This document shows, piece by piece, positions 1 to 11,402 of a DNA stretch of 64,000 nucleotides; position 1 is the stretch's first letter; each line of letters opens with the position of its first letter. The DNA comes from Phymatolithon calcareum (Eukaryota; Rhodophyta; Florideophyceae; Hapalidiales), in contig OZ345353.1 in NCBI GenBank assembly GCA_977006965.1, positions 3,472,001-3,536,000 on the forward strand. Direction: 5' to 3'. A program made the position numbers and the translations under genes. A model generated the notes under the pieces. It had not been told where the DNA came from, ran no database searches, and saw nothing but the letters and a program-made list of their open reading frames with translations.

Positions 1-610
1 GACTTTCAAGTAGAGATTCTTCGTCTTTATCGTCGTTATCAGAGAAGCTAAAATTAATTCGGAATTTTCTGTCATCGAATATCTCGTAGGCAACAATGCA
101 CATCATGTCACCGTTCAGACTCCAAATGTGCTCATGATATCCCATTCTTTAGAAGCCGAAGAGCACTGCCAGTAAGTGAAATGTTTTTTGAAGCTATTCT
201 TTGTCCGCCCAAGCTTGTTCTGCTATTCCTTGTACAATTATGATCGATCTCGGAGGCGAAACTGCGTACCTATGCTAGCTCGTTCACGCTGTCGATTTCT
301 GAATCTGCCAAATTGTTGTCGAGTACATCTATCTCCCCTGTGTGACTCGTTTTCGTTATTTGAAGAGCTCGCTTTTCATGAGTGAAAATCTTGTGAACCG
401 AATAGCGAAGAAGCCGACGGTGGAAAGACCACATCCACTCCAGTTCGTCACATAGTGACCAACGTGTTGAAGCACATGGCTTTTCATGAATGGCGAAGCC
501 AAGCACCATCATAACATATTTTAAAAACTAACCTTCTTTGGTAATTTGTAAGATATTCAAGCAGCATTCCGATCCAATTTAAATCTAATCGGGGTCGGAG
601 TGCAAAATAA
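1..610. other. No recognisable gene
   Basis: Open frames here are short, overlap each other on both strands and show no family motif. I see no repeat shared with the rest of the window until about 610. Confidence 0.5.
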
Positions 611-1380
611 TCCTACAGTCTAATCTGCGTAAAGGCAAACACTGCAAGCAAGGGAAAGCTATCTTTCCCCTGCTGTAAATAAAAAAAGAGGAAATTACTA
701 AAATGACGACGAGGCATCTGTGGTATTATGATATCGATCATTTCTGTCAGCATTCCGCTCGCGGTCCAGTTTCTAGGTCCGTTCGCACCCTTGTGCCCAT
801 TTACAGTGATATGAGGTGGCAGCCCGAAAGTATTCTTTACCATTCTTGGTTTCCCCATCTTTTACGAAATTGTTTTGCAAATCATGGTCTGTCTGCCCGA
901 TCTTTTCGCGAAGACAGCAAACTTTCCCTCAATTTTTGGATGACTTCAAATCCACCACAAAGTTCTGTCTGCCCTGTGTTCGCGTCTTGGCCTATTCAAA
1001 AGTCAGCTTTGTCCACGCCGTGGTGCACTCAATGTATAGCGATTCGAACTTTTTCGCAGCACAAAATTGCGTTTTGCATCTATTTTGTCTCTCAAAAATG
1101 GGCTCATCCCACCAAGAGTCTCCAAGTGGCTTTCGCATGCAAGACGTAGCATGTTCACCGAGCAAAGGCCCATCACGTGCGATACTGTTTGTAACAAACC
1201 GAAGCATAATAAGCGGTGATGTATGAAACTTGCCCAGCCCCAACGGCCCTCTTAGATTTCATTTTGCCAATAGATAAAGTTATTTTCTGACCCGGCAAAA
1301 ATCATATGCCCAACTTGCTCAATGCTGACAGAACGGAGCAATGTTATAACACCACGGGTGTTTCGAGGTCATTTTAATAA
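610..1380. repeat. Dispersed non-coding repeat family R1, copy a
   Basis: The stretch from about 860 to 1380 matches, with many substitutions, 57830-58265 and (its last part) 27510-27720. Shared landmarks are the phrase around ACACCACGGGTG near 1350, 27690 and 58250, and the phrase reading CCAAGAGTCTCCAAGTGGCT near 1110 and its variant near 58035. The 610-690 segment matches the reverse complement of about 57760-57840, so this copy has an inverted arm. The open frames across it (703-1149, 816-1226, 992-1243) are in different frames from those of the other copies and are not convincing genes. Best read as a non-autonomous DNA element or element fragment with inverted arms. Confidence 0.5.
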
Positions 1381-1472
1381 ATACAAGTGGCTCCGTGGCG
1401 GCGCTTTGCGCCTATGCAAAAGATAAAAAATTAAGAGTGTAAAGTATGGAGAACATAATCAAAAGATCTATT

Positions 1473-3335
1473 CCTCCAATTTAGTGTCCTTCTCCGTCCC
1501 CCTTCCGTCTCCATGTTTTGCATATTTACCCTCCGCTAACCCTTGTCCGCTCTTCGTGTGAATCCCGTGTCCTTATCTGCCCAACGTCCCAGCTCATGTC
1601 CTTGCTCCCCTCCATGCGTCACTGGACTGCACTCCGTTAGCTCCAAATTTCACTCTTCGTCTACTGATCCGCCGCACTTATAATTCCTGTCGTGTTGTGT
1701 ATCGGCTCTCTCGTTCGTCCTCCATCCGCCTTGTGTCGGTCTGTATTTTTCCTATTCACCCATTGTGCCACTCTCCGCTTACTACTGTCCACAATTCATC
1801 ACTCCGCTGCCCTCGATACGTCCCTCGTGTCGCTCTCGCATTACTCCTTCTGCGTTTTGCATCACTTCCATTTCATCACTTGTGCTCGTCCCTTTTTCAC
1901 CCTTTGCCCTTCTTGCCTCATCGCTTCTACCCCTTGCGCCCTTGTCGTCACTCCCCTTTAACTTTTTGCGTTTCTCTCAATTTATTCCTTGCGGAACTTT
2001 GTATCGCTCTCTTTCCGTTGCTACGCCCCTTGTACCACTCCCCTTCTACTCTTTGCCGCCGTCTTGTTCATCTCCATATTCCTATTCTACCCTTCTTGAA
2101 CCTCGCCTATATCCCTTGAGGCCACTCCTTAAACCCCTGTGTCACTCTCTTACACCTGGTCCGTCTTTTGTGTCACTTCAATTTTACGACTCCCTTCCCC
2201 TTGGTTGTTCTTGTCCCTTGCTTCACTTGACGCTCTTTGCTTCAATCAGCGTTTTTCTTTTGTGTCACGCCGTGGCTACTGGTACGCCTCTTTTAACACT
2301 CCCCTGTCCATCCATATGTCCCATTTCTCCTTTCGCTCTACCATTTTACCTCTCCATGCCACTCAGTCTTTGACCTCTTGTGCCATTCTTGTCACTCTTT
2401 ATGCCCCTTCAGCTAAAAAAGAAGCATGCTCCTATTCTTTATCCGAAAAACCCAGTCCTCCAATTTACCGTCCTTCTCTGTCGCCCCTCTATCCCCGTGT
2501 TCTGTATTCTTACCTTCCGCTAACCCTTGTTCGCCAATTTTGTGAGTCTTGTGTCCTGACCTACCCAGCATGCCACTCTCATGTTCTTGCTCCGCTTCAT
2601 GTGTCATTGTGCTGCGCTAGATTATTCCCAGATTTCGCTCCTTGGCCTGCTCATCCACCACACTTCTCATTACTCGCATGCTATGCACCATCGCTCTCGT
2701 TGCTTCCCAGTCCGCCCCTGCTGCACTCCACTTTTTATTATTCACTCTTTTTGTCACTCTGCGCTTACTCCTTTCGTCACTTGGGCCATTCCATTGCCAT
2801 CTGTACGACCTTCGTTTCACTTCCGTTTTAATCTTTCCTCCCCTTGTCTCACTGGCATTTTATCTCATGTGACCTCTTTGCTCGTCCCCTTTTTCCCGTT
2901 TGTTCTTCTTAGAACTTGGCTTCTGCCCCTTGTGCGCTTTGTGTCACTCCTTTTTTTATCCTTTTTCACCTTGTCTTAACTACTCTTGTACTCCTTGTGC
3001 CCTTCTTTTCATTGCTCTTTTACTCTATTTGTCTTCATTTACTACTTGCGCAGCCTTTCGTCGCTCCTTTTCCATTAGTCCGCCCGTTGTGTCACTATCC
3101 TTCTACTCCTTGCGCACTTGTGCCATTCTCCATTCTCCCCTTGTCCCCTTCTTGCAACTTCTCTCACAAACGTTAAGCCACTCATTTCACCTTTATGTCA
3201 CTCCCCTTTTACGCCTTTCTCCCCCTTGTGCCGTTCCTCCGTCTTTCGACTTCATTCTCGGACTCTTTTTACCCCTTTTCCCCTTACTGCTCTCCTTGTC
3301 ACGCCCAATTTTACCGCACTCGCACTCACCAGCAC
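1473..3335. repeat. Pyrimidine-rich minisatellite block, itself duplicated in tandem
   Basis: The plus strand is strongly C/T-rich and made of degenerate short units resembling CCCTTGTGCCACTCCCCTTT. At a larger scale the block is two copies, 1473-2456 and 2457 to about 3335. CCTCCAAT occurs at 1473 and 2457, and CCGCTAACCC at 1533 and 2517, both exactly 984 bp apart; later landmarks keep an offset of 984-992. Long frames on the plus strand here (for example 1765-2373, 2139-2831, 2900-3502) translate to Ser/Pro/Leu/Cys-rich low-complexity sequence. They exist because pyrimidine-rich DNA lacks stop codons. I do not call them genes. Confidence 0.75.
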
Positions 3336-3700
3336 CGTTCGTAAATGTGATTGGCCGAAAACGTTTTACGTGCAAAAATCATTGTTGTGCAAAAGAAACA
3401 TTTCATACAAAAATTCTATTCGCCGCGCGCATTGGCCAAATGCAATTTATTACATACGGGTGCCCTGCGCGAGGTTATTGTGCGCAGTATGATAATCGAT
3501 AAATTTCGAAACACCCAAGAAATGTGATTCATCTAGTTATATGCTCCTACTCAGGAAGGGGAAGACTCATCTATCCAATGAGATTTAAGAAGACGCAGAC
3601 GGTGACGAACAAACAGACACACAGACAGACAAACAGACACTTGCTTTAGTATAGGGGTATAGTTTTTATGAACAAATATTACTTTTGTTCGAGTCAGCTG
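3336..3700. other. Unassigned spacer with a short ACAGACA-type microsatellite
   Basis: Positions 3608-3640 are an imperfect run built from ACAGAC and AAACAGACAC units. Nothing else is recognised; the segment separates the pyrimidine block from the recombinase-type relic. Confidence 0.6.
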
Positions 3701-4036
3701 CTTGCCCAGAACTTTGTCAAAACTCAGCCCCAGAGGGTTTATTGTAGAGGTTGCTTTCAGGCTGCCTTGCTATGGGAATGCCCACCGGGCTAAGCACGCA
3801 CAAGCGTGTGATTCCCCAGTCCTCCAGACTGCAGCTACTGCATCCAGCAGTGGCAGATCCCCCATCCCGCTCCGCAGCTCGTGTAGAGGGGCAGTTCTGT
3901 ATTGCGATAATTGCGAGTGTGCATTTAAACTCATTTTCCATCTCGTTTAAATTTCCACGCAATCGTCCGTCTGATGAATCCAGTTGAGGCACACCCGCAC
4001 AGATTTAAGAATTTCCTGCTGACTGGAACAAGTTCA

Positions 4037-5465
4037 TTAACATAGCACGGCCATTTTAGAGGTACGTTTGGGCGGATCGGATTTCTTTCCAGCGACCAGT
4101 CGTTGCAATAGTTTGTGTTGAGAGATCGCTTCAGAAATCGTGAAGGGTTTCACTGATGCGTGCCGAATGAGTGGTAAAACGTAGTTTCCCAAGCCCGAAC
4201 GCTTCCGCTGCACCTTTGATTCCTTGCAAGTAAGCATTGTATGTCACGCCGAAGGCAGACCGGCTCGCGGGGTCATAACGCCAGTATGTTCTCATGAGAA
4301 AATGACGTCGGGGTCGCCTACCGGAACGAATTGGTCTCCGCCCGTTTTTGCGTCCTTGATGTTAATGCCAACGGCATCTTTTCTGTCACCTGAGAGGCGA
4401 AGATCTCCTGGCGTAGCGATGTCTGAGGTTGCACAGACAACAACCTCAGATGCACGTAAGTACGCCGCCCACGATACTGCCAGCGTTAGTGCAATCCCTA
4501 GGTTGCCTGTCTTCACCAGCTGGTTTACGAAGGCCAACATTACTGGCTTTGTCAACGGTACTGCTGATTTCGGCGGTGTACACTTCTTCCATCCACATAT
4601 GCACTTCCTTGACAGCGGTAGTCTGTCTTTCAACTATGGAAACTGTAGTACGAGCCCCGAAATTGTGTAGACCATCCTTTGGCGTTCGCCTGGGGTCGGT
4701 TTGGCGTTGTAAGTGCCCTGAATGTAATGTGCAAGGTGACCATCTATCTTCCAAACGTCCAGACGTGAGCCATGGAGGTGCGAAAGGAACATTTTTACCG
4801 CCTCTGCGTACTTGAAAGCTGTAGAATTCTTAATAGTAGATGAAATTAGAGGGAAGTTTCGCAGAACGCTGCGTGGTCCAAACTGAAGCGTTACAGTGCT
4901 TGAATTAGACTTTCCGCTGGGCTCAAGGCTATCGCCTTTACCTGTATGGGCTCCTATACCTCTCGCAGGGGTCGGTGAAGATGTCGCAACGCTTGTACAA
5001 GTGCGTGTTCTGTCTTCGAGAATTGATCCGAGCGAAATTGCTGCGGCCAATCTTAGTTGTCCATTCTTTCGCGGCGGCTGGCTGGACTCGAGTGCTGAGC
5101 AGCCGACGTGTGAAATCGACTGGGTAGGCTCGTTGAAGGTAGCTGGAAGCCCGCGGCGGCTCGTCTGCTGGATTTAGTTCCGTTGGAACGTGGCAAAGCA
5201 TAACCTTTCCGTCGTGGGATATGCATACCGCCGCCGCCTTGCGGTACGGCAGCGGGAGGTCGGGTCTTGACGATCTTCCTTTCGTGAACGCACCGATTGT
5301 TCCAAGGGAGTCCGAGAGAAAAAGAACGCGATATCCGACGACGGGGTGTGACACGATCCATTCGTATGCTAAAACGGCCGTGGTAGCCTCGAGCTTATTG
5401 ATATGGCCTTTCGACTTCCACAGATGAGCGAAAGCTAAAGTCCACTCCCTTAATTCAACGAAATA
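4037..5465 (-). pseudogene. DIRS-like retrotransposon relic: RNase H followed by tyrosine recombinase
   Basis: Read on the minus strand. From 5465 down to about 5130 the translation gives an RNase H-like domain of the DIRS/Ngaro type: a HINKLEA motif, then SDSLGTIGAF, then VPTELNPADEPPR, a signature typical of DIRS-type RNase H. It is followed, in shifted frames, by a tyrosine-recombinase N-terminal segment (about 5050-4634) and part of its catalytic domain (4633-4292), including YLRASEV with the first catalytic Arg. That order (RNase H then recombinase) is the DIRS order. At least two frameshifts separate the pieces. No reverse transcriptase is seen upstream, and the later HxxR and nucleophilic Tyr boxes are not recognisable, so this is a truncated, dead copy. 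Family identification is good; exact ends are not known. Confidence 0.7.
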
Positions 5466-5920
5466 CTGAATGTATTACCGGTAGGAACACACTGCGTCAG
5501 ACGCCTCCTTGCACCCTTCTGCCAACAGAGCGGGTTTGGCCCGACTGTATGTATGAGTAAACCAAGAAGTGTACAGTTTCTACTCCCAGAACTCCGGATT
5601 AGTCGCAGACGTGCTGAAGTCATCCTAAATCAATTTTCCGACGAATGCTGCTCGCTGGTAGCAGCTTTTCACCCGATGGACGATGGCCTGTCCAGGTGGA
5701 ACCAAAGAAACTGTTGATCACTTAATTCTTCGCTGCAGTGGGCATGCTTTCCCAAGACGGCAGACTATTGGTAGAGTGGCCCTAAAACGGCAGAGGAACA
5801 AGGTAGAGAGAAATCGCTTGAAGTACTCAAATTCGTGAACAATGAGAGGTTCCTTGACAACCCCACATGTTAACTTTAATAAATGTCTTCTGCAGTAAAG
5901 AGAGAAAGAAACATTAGAAA
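5466..5920. other. No recognisable gene
   Basis: Spacer between the DIRS-like relic and dispersed repeat R2. No repeat or frame of interest seen. Confidence 0.4.
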
Positions 5921-6281
5921 AATGAAAAAATGAAGAAAAATGAGAAAGAGAGAATGGGATTACAGTGAATGTGCCCCAGTATAGAAACCTGGTCATGTGG
6001 GCGATCGTTTTCGTTTTTGTATTAATGTATTCGACTGCCTTTACTCCTTGTATCCAACCGTAGCATGTTGTACAAGCTGAGTGGAACATTTCAGCCAAGC
6101 CAGATCTTGTTCGTCATTCGAAACTTATGCTTCCCAATTCACTGGAAAAGCACTATCACGCAGTGCTGCAAGGCACATCAGACGATCATTGCAGAGTGCT
6201 GACGATGGTATGGGAGGCAAAGCGAAACGGCACGTTGCCCGAATATGGTCAAACCTGTGTAACTGCAATGGTTTGGGACAG

Positions 6282-7050
6282 TTCTTTCTTTCTTTACTGC
6301 GGGATTTCTCGAAGCCGATGGAACAACTCCGCATCCTTACGGCTCCAGTAGACCTTAAAAGATACGGGTGGTACTTGATGTCACAACAGCTCTCCAAGCT
6401 GCCAGCTTAACATCCATATCGCTACGCAGCCAATCTTTTTTCGCCGTCCTTCAAAGGGATGCCCGGGTTGGAAACCATTTAAGACGTTCACGGTAGCTAA
6501 TCATCTCTCTGCCTTCTTTCATTTCCTTCTGTCCTCTCTCCCAGCTTCCTTGAGCGTTACGGCACACTACACAGGGCGGAATCCATGTACTTCCATACTA
6601 CAAGAAGGCGATAGTCTTCTCCCCTGGGGAGACCGGAGCACAGCTCTTGTCATTTCAAAAACCCTGCAATGGAGCGGGGAAAATTCCTGAATGAACTCTT
6701 AGCTCCTTCCTGTGACGCACAGGTGCACGGGTAGCTGGACCGGTTGTCATAGCCGGCTTGTATCTAATCCGCTTAAATTCGAAAGATTTCTTGGAAATTC
6801 AGCGACGACGGGGTTGAGTCTGGCATTTCGAGCGTGGCAAGTTCTCGATTTGCCGAGTCCCATGCGAGCGCGTTCGCCATAGCACCAGCCATTTCCGACG
6901 GAATTACCGTCAGAAGAATCGTGTTGTGCAGCATTACTGCTGCGGCGACTTGCGCCGGCGCGGGCACTGGCGCCCGCGCCGGAATCTTGTCCTTTTTCGC
7001 TTGTGGTCCGTTCGGTCCGGTCAGGCCCTCTCTCCTTCCCCGTTCAACCT
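6282..7050 (-). mobile_element. Retroposon-like insertion with A-rich tail and 8-bp target-site duplications
   Basis: The insertion is absent from copy B and is bounded by the direct repeat TGGGACAG at 6274-6281 and 7051-7058. At its left edge the plus strand reads TTCTTTCTTTCTTTACTG, so on the minus strand the element ends in an AAAG-type A-rich tail. That pattern (A-rich 3' end plus target duplication) is typical of target-primed retroposons such as LINE/SINE copies or retrocopies. Reading from 7050 on the minus strand there is an open frame down to about 6773, with a basic then Ala/Pro-rich composition and no motif I recognise. It could be a 5'-truncated LINE ORF1, a gag-type protein or a retrocopied host exon. 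Confidence 0.6.
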
Positions 7051-7207
7051 TGGGACAGTCGGTTGGTTCTCCGTTAGAGAAGAATTTAATTTCTGAAGTT
7101 CCTAACATAACACCATCCACAGCCACACGACAAAAAAAATTTACAGCAAGTGGACACGTCGGCGATCGAATTCATCCAGAATGCGCTTCGTCTTGGCAAT
7201 GGAGACG

Positions 7208-7771
7208 TATTGTTTTCGTAGACGCGAGAAAACACAAGCTGCTTTCACGGAACTGACGAAACAAAATGGACAAACAAATATATAATTGTTAATCTGAAAT
7301 TGAGCATTTTCAGCGCTCATATCACTTTCATTAAAACTCTGTTCTATTGGCCAGATGATCTTCCCAATCCGAAAAACCTGCAACGTATAAAACCTGATGC
7401 GGGAAAAATAAGATAGAAGCTTAAAGTCGATTGTTTATTTTGATGTGATGAGGATTTTATAAGTTTAAATCACTACACAATTTCTCGGAGAGGAGAGAAA
7501 TAAAACGTGGATTTTGAGAAGGGGAAGAGGACAAAAAGCTTTTTCTCACTACATTTTTGTGGAGAAGTAAGAACAAGATAATTTTTTTTCCAAAACTTGA
7601 AGACGTGAACAGAAAACGACAGCAGTCCATGCTTGAACCGCTTTCTTATCGTTTCGGTTCGTAGTAGTCCAGTGAAAGAGTCATTTTTGCACTTTGTGTG
7701 GGAACATCCATCAGCGACCAACTTGAACTTTTCAAAACGGCGTGTTTTCTCGCGTCTACAGAAACAAATCG
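7208..7771. mobile_element. Non-autonomous DNA element with about 28-bp terminal inverted repeats
   Basis: The left end contains GTAGACGCGAGAAAACAC (about 7218-7235) and the right end its exact reverse complement (about 7742-7759). Similarity continues outward through TTGTTTTC on the left and the complement of TTTGTTTC on the right. The interior is AT-rich. This lies in the second interruption of repeat R2 copy A. No transposase is encoded, and the target duplication is unclear. Confidence 0.6.
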
Positions 7772-7781
7772 TATGTATACC

Positions 7782-7926
7782 GTAAGTCGGGATAACAAAT
7801 GTGTAAAAAGTACTCGTACCTGGCCCGCGTAGGTGCAATAGTCCCTCGGGCTCCGCTCTCGGGCCTTATTGTACCCATCTGGGCCTGGTACTCTTTCGCT
7901 TTACTTTCATTTGTTATCCCGGCTAA
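7782..7926. repeat. Small palindromic MITE
   Basis: About 145 bp that fold back almost end to end. The left end reads GTAAGTCGGGATAACAAATG; the right end is the complement of GTTAGCCGGGATAACAAATG. Inner blocks (GTACCTGGCCC against GGGCCTGGTAC, and CCCGAG/CTCGGG) pair as well. No coding capacity. Confidence 0.65.
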
Positions 7927-8335
7927 CGGACCACATCGCCTTAGTGTACTTGTTTGGGAATATCTGTGGCGAAAATAGTCGAAATGTTTCTCAGATGTTG
8001 AGCAGTATCGAACACGTGTAACGTTTTGTCAAGGCAGCGTGAACCAGTCATGCGAAAATATCCGTCTAAAAATAAACGAAAAATAAATGCACTTATACGG
8101 CAGGCTTGCAGTTGGCGAGTTCGCACGTAAACCTAGAACTCGTTTATTTTCATGTTATTTTTCGCTTGGGATACGCAGTCCATTTGTAGTTTTACAGTGT
8201 TTTCAGCCACATCAGGGGAAAGTTATCTTTCTCCTGGCGGTTACGTGAAACTTCGAATTTTTTGCGTTTCGACATATCTTGGCATTGTAACACTGTTAAA
8301 TATTTGCCACTAAATATGCATGAAATTGAAGGCAC

Positions 8336-8653
8336 TGTAATGCCTTTAAGTGGGCATTATGATGCGCACCTCAGAGAGATCTTTTCACTGGTCGATAGCC
8401 CGTCATCGTTGAGTACCTCCGGGAGATTTTAATAGAAAAAGCTCGCCAAGTTTAAATAGCAGAGCGAGAGAGAGAGGGAACATTCAACACACACCCAACA
8501 CTCCAACCCACAATACAACAGTGGAGACACTCACCGTCTCCACGCAAACGTTCTGAATAAAGGAACCCGCACAGACGACTTTAATGTGCGGGGTGCCCTC
8601 TTGTGTGCCTTCACGCACGCAGTTAACGACGCACATCTAACGCGTACGTTACA
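8336..8653 (+). repeat. 5' LTR of outer gypsy element
   Basis: It starts TGTAATG and ends GTTACA and aligns along its length with 23560-23879. It contains a polyadenylation-type AATAAA at 8556-8561 and a purine-rich GAGCGAGAGAGAGAGGG stretch near 8462. The 3' copy has AATAAA at the equivalent place. Confidence 0.85.
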
Positions 8654-8671
8654 TGGTGGATCTGCTGCTCG
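8654..8671 (+). promoter_or_regulatory. Primer-binding site of outer element
   Basis: TGGTGGATCTGC begins directly after the LTR's terminal CA, the standard position for a tRNA-primer complement, and has the usual TGG start. I cannot name the tRNA. Confidence 0.55.
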
Positions 8672-9039
8672 TTTTCAAACCTCGCGCATAGCTCTTGCTC
8701 TGCGCCTTCCTCGTTGCAAACTTTCCTGCTTCGCGCTTCATCACCAGAGCAAACGCCGTTTCTCCATTTCGGGACTTGTCTTGCCGTATTCTCGCCGTTT
8801 CCTTTCTTCCTGTCTCACACCGTGGCGACGAACAACGCGGTGGAAGAAAACAACATGGCGCGATAAAGTATTGTCGCCAAACAGAAACTCCACGACACCT
8901 TCGTGTATCGCCCCGATACGGACGCTTCATACTGGATCTCCGGCGTGGCAGACCTCTGTCGTGACCTCAATGTACGCATCCGGTGGATAGAGACGTTTTC
9001 GCACCGGACCCGTCCGCACCGGAAAATATGGGCAATATC

Positions 9040-10150
9040 CCTCCCGTCACAATCGACACTGGACCTGCGAAACCTTTGCTCTGTTCTCCTTTCCGTCGCC
9101 ATCCTCTTGCCATCGACACATCGAACAGCACGTTCAGCACATGCTGCGACAAGGTCTTATCGAGGAAAGTCGTTCCAACTGGTCTTTCCCTGAAGTTCTG
9201 GTGTACAAATCCAATGGCAAAATACGATTTTGCATTGATTACCGCCGCCTCAATGCAGCCATTCTTCACGCCGCGTATAGGCTACCACGCTTGGATGACA
9301 ATTTGGATTCTTTGCACGGCATGAAGAATTTCTCCGCTCTTGACGCTGCATCTGGCTTCCATGAACTGCCTTTGGGCCGCCCATCAAGGGAAAATACTGC
9401 TTTCTGCACTCGGCCCGGCATGTATCTGTGGCGTCGATTACCTTTCGGATGGATAAATGCATCGGCTATGTTCCAACAGACCGTGGAATACATTCTTCAT
9501 GGCCTTAATTACCGTTACGCTCTCATCCACTTGGATCATATAATCGTGTTTTCCTCATCGTTCGAGAATCATCTTCGCGATTTACGTGTTATTTTCAACC
9601 GTTTGCGCTTCTTCAAATGTCAGCTGAAACTTCGCAAATGCATGTTTGGCGCAAGACATATCGAGTACTTTGGTCAAGTGGTTACTCAACACCGGGTACT
9701 TCCCAAACCGGCATTAGTCAACCCAGGGAGGAGTTTTCCGTCTCCATAACATTCCGGAAGTCCCTCTGAGGGGAAGAAGTCTGTCAAAAGCGTTTTCGCT
9801 CTCGCCAACTTTTATCGTCGATTTTTCCCTCGTTTCGCTCGCATTGCTGCACCTTTAGTTCTTTAAGCCGGAAAAACTCGGAATTTGTTTGTACTCCAGA
9901 ACGTGCAACTGCCTTTTCTGGAATTCAGAATCTCATTTACCGCAGTCCTGTTCTCACCTTTTCCCAATGCGAAAAACGGTTCATTCTCTCTACCTATGCC
10001 AGCGACATTGGCGTGGCCGCTGCGGTCCAACAGCTTGACGACTCTGGCTAACTCATGCCTGTCCAGTTTCTAAGTCACGCCACTGACCGTGAATCTGACT
10101 CAAGTGGCCGATGCTTTGTCCCGGAATCCTGTTTGTTTGACTTCCGTTTC
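9040..10150 (+). pseudogene. Outer element reverse transcriptase and partial RNase H
   Basis: RT motifs are clear: RFCIDYRRLNA (about 9226-9258), FSALDAASGFHELPLG (about 9330-9378), LPFGWINASAMFQ (about 9440-9478), then LIHLDHIIVFS (about 9522-9555) where gypsy elements normally carry Y-x-D-D. Here the box reads H-L-D-H, so the second catalytic Asp and the Tyr are replaced. A frameshift precedes 9141 and others follow 9730. The connection segment ALANFYRRFFPRFARIAAPL is at about 9800-9860. RNase H is cut short: its start (ASDIGVAAAVQQLDDSG) is at about 9998-10050, and only about 60 bp on (near 10104) the frame already shows the C-terminal QVADALSRNP, so most of the domain has been deleted. 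Confidence 0.8.
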
Positions 10151-10281
10151 CGATTATTAAGTATTCGCTCGAGAACTTATTGGTATTGCACTAATCGACG
10201 AGCAGCGCTTCTCTGATTGACGAATTCTTCTTCACTACCACAAAGCTGATCTCCACACATTGCCGCGATCCCTATTGTCGG

Positions 10282-11097
10282 ATGTGGCACGAGCACCGGG
10301 GCAGAAATCAAGCGCTACCGCCACTCTTTCCGCCGGAGGCGCGTGCTCTGCAACTTTGCCGCGCTCAATATAAGACTATGTTACGATCTCTCTCATATCG
10401 CTTCATCATAGTCGAAGGTATCCTGATGCGTCTCATAGACTTTGCATCCTACTCTAAGATCTATGAAGCAGGTGATCTTCCCCGATCTCGATCGTTATTG
10501 GGCCCTATTACTCCCCACTCTCTTCGGGAATCCGTCCTTAAGCACTTCCGTCTACCGGCTCATAGCCGCACTTTGCGAACTCTGCGTGACAGTTCCGGAC
10601 ATTTCCACTGGCCTCAGCTCTTCAAAGATGTTGTCATGTTCGTCACATCTTGTCACCCGCGCAATAGTCGCAACTCCAAGTCGTATCTGCAAGCACTATG
10701 GTGGTCCACTCCGGCAACCTCACCTACGCATCGCATGTCGCTGGATATCATCGGCCCTCGAACTACCATCCCGGAAGGCTATCGCTGGAATCTGGTCATG
10801 GTAAACCAATTTGCCAAATGGCTTGTTGCGGTTCCATTACGCGACATACCAAGCAGTACGATTATACGTGCATTTAAGGATGACTGCCTTTCCGAAAGCT
10901 GCGCATACCGCTACGTCTTCGCCGACAGAGCGCCCGAATTGTGGACTCCGCAGTTTCGGCAGCTTATCTCCGACTACGGCTCGACTTTTATTCCTGGTCC
11001 GCCACATCATTCTCAGACTCAAGGGTTTTTCGAGCGCGCGAACAGGGTTATTCAAGATGCTATCGTAAAAAATCTCAAAGGTAGCGAACACCTCTAG
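10282..11097 (+). pseudogene. Outer element integrase
   Basis: An open stretch of 271 residues. Zinc-binding HHCC residues are degraded in the N-terminal part. The core shows MSLDIIGPRTTIPEGYRW with the first Asp, a second Asp in FADRAPEL, and FFERANR with the catalytic Glu, so the DDE triad is still visible. It ends in a TAG after SEHL at 11095; the coding sense continues a little further in the same region before the insertion at 11403. Lacking intact partners, it is unlikely to act. Confidence 0.8.
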
Positions 11098-11402
11098 TCG
11101 CAGGTCCTCCGCCCTGTCGCTCAGGCATATCGTCAAAAATTCCATACTTCTACTGGACATATGCCGTTTTTCTTGATGCACGGCTGGGAATCAGCTCCTC
11201 CGGCCTTGAACGCTCTCTTCCCGTCTACCCAGCAGTACCCCTCTCTTGCGGAATATGTCTCCACTCTAAAGCACAATATCTAATCTGTTTGGGATACTGC
11301 TGCTCTGCATCTGTCTCACTACCATTCCAAAACGGAAGCAAGGTTGAACCGGTCTTGCAAGCAGTTCACTGTTCCAGTAATCACTTGTCTATGTTCGACT
11401 TC

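Larger units (their letters stand above)
5920..8065. repeat. Dispersed repeat R2, copy A (interrupted)
   Basis: Three blocks, 5920-6281, 7051 to about 7208, and about 7948 to 8065, are collinear with the continuous block 46205-46825 (copy B). They share, for example, the phrases around GCACATCAGACGATCATTGC (near 6170 and 46450) and GACACGTCGGCG. Copy A is interrupted twice, by insertions at 6282-7050 and roughly 7209-7945, which copy B lacks. Comparing the two copies therefore gives the pre-insertion sequence for each. Function unknown; no conserved coding frame is seen in both copies. Confidence 0.7.

Noticed and set aside
1692-3502. Several plus-strand frames of 130-230 codons
   Set aside because: They lie in pyrimidine-rich repeated DNA where stops are rare, overlap in different frames, and the two duplicated copies do not keep the same frame.
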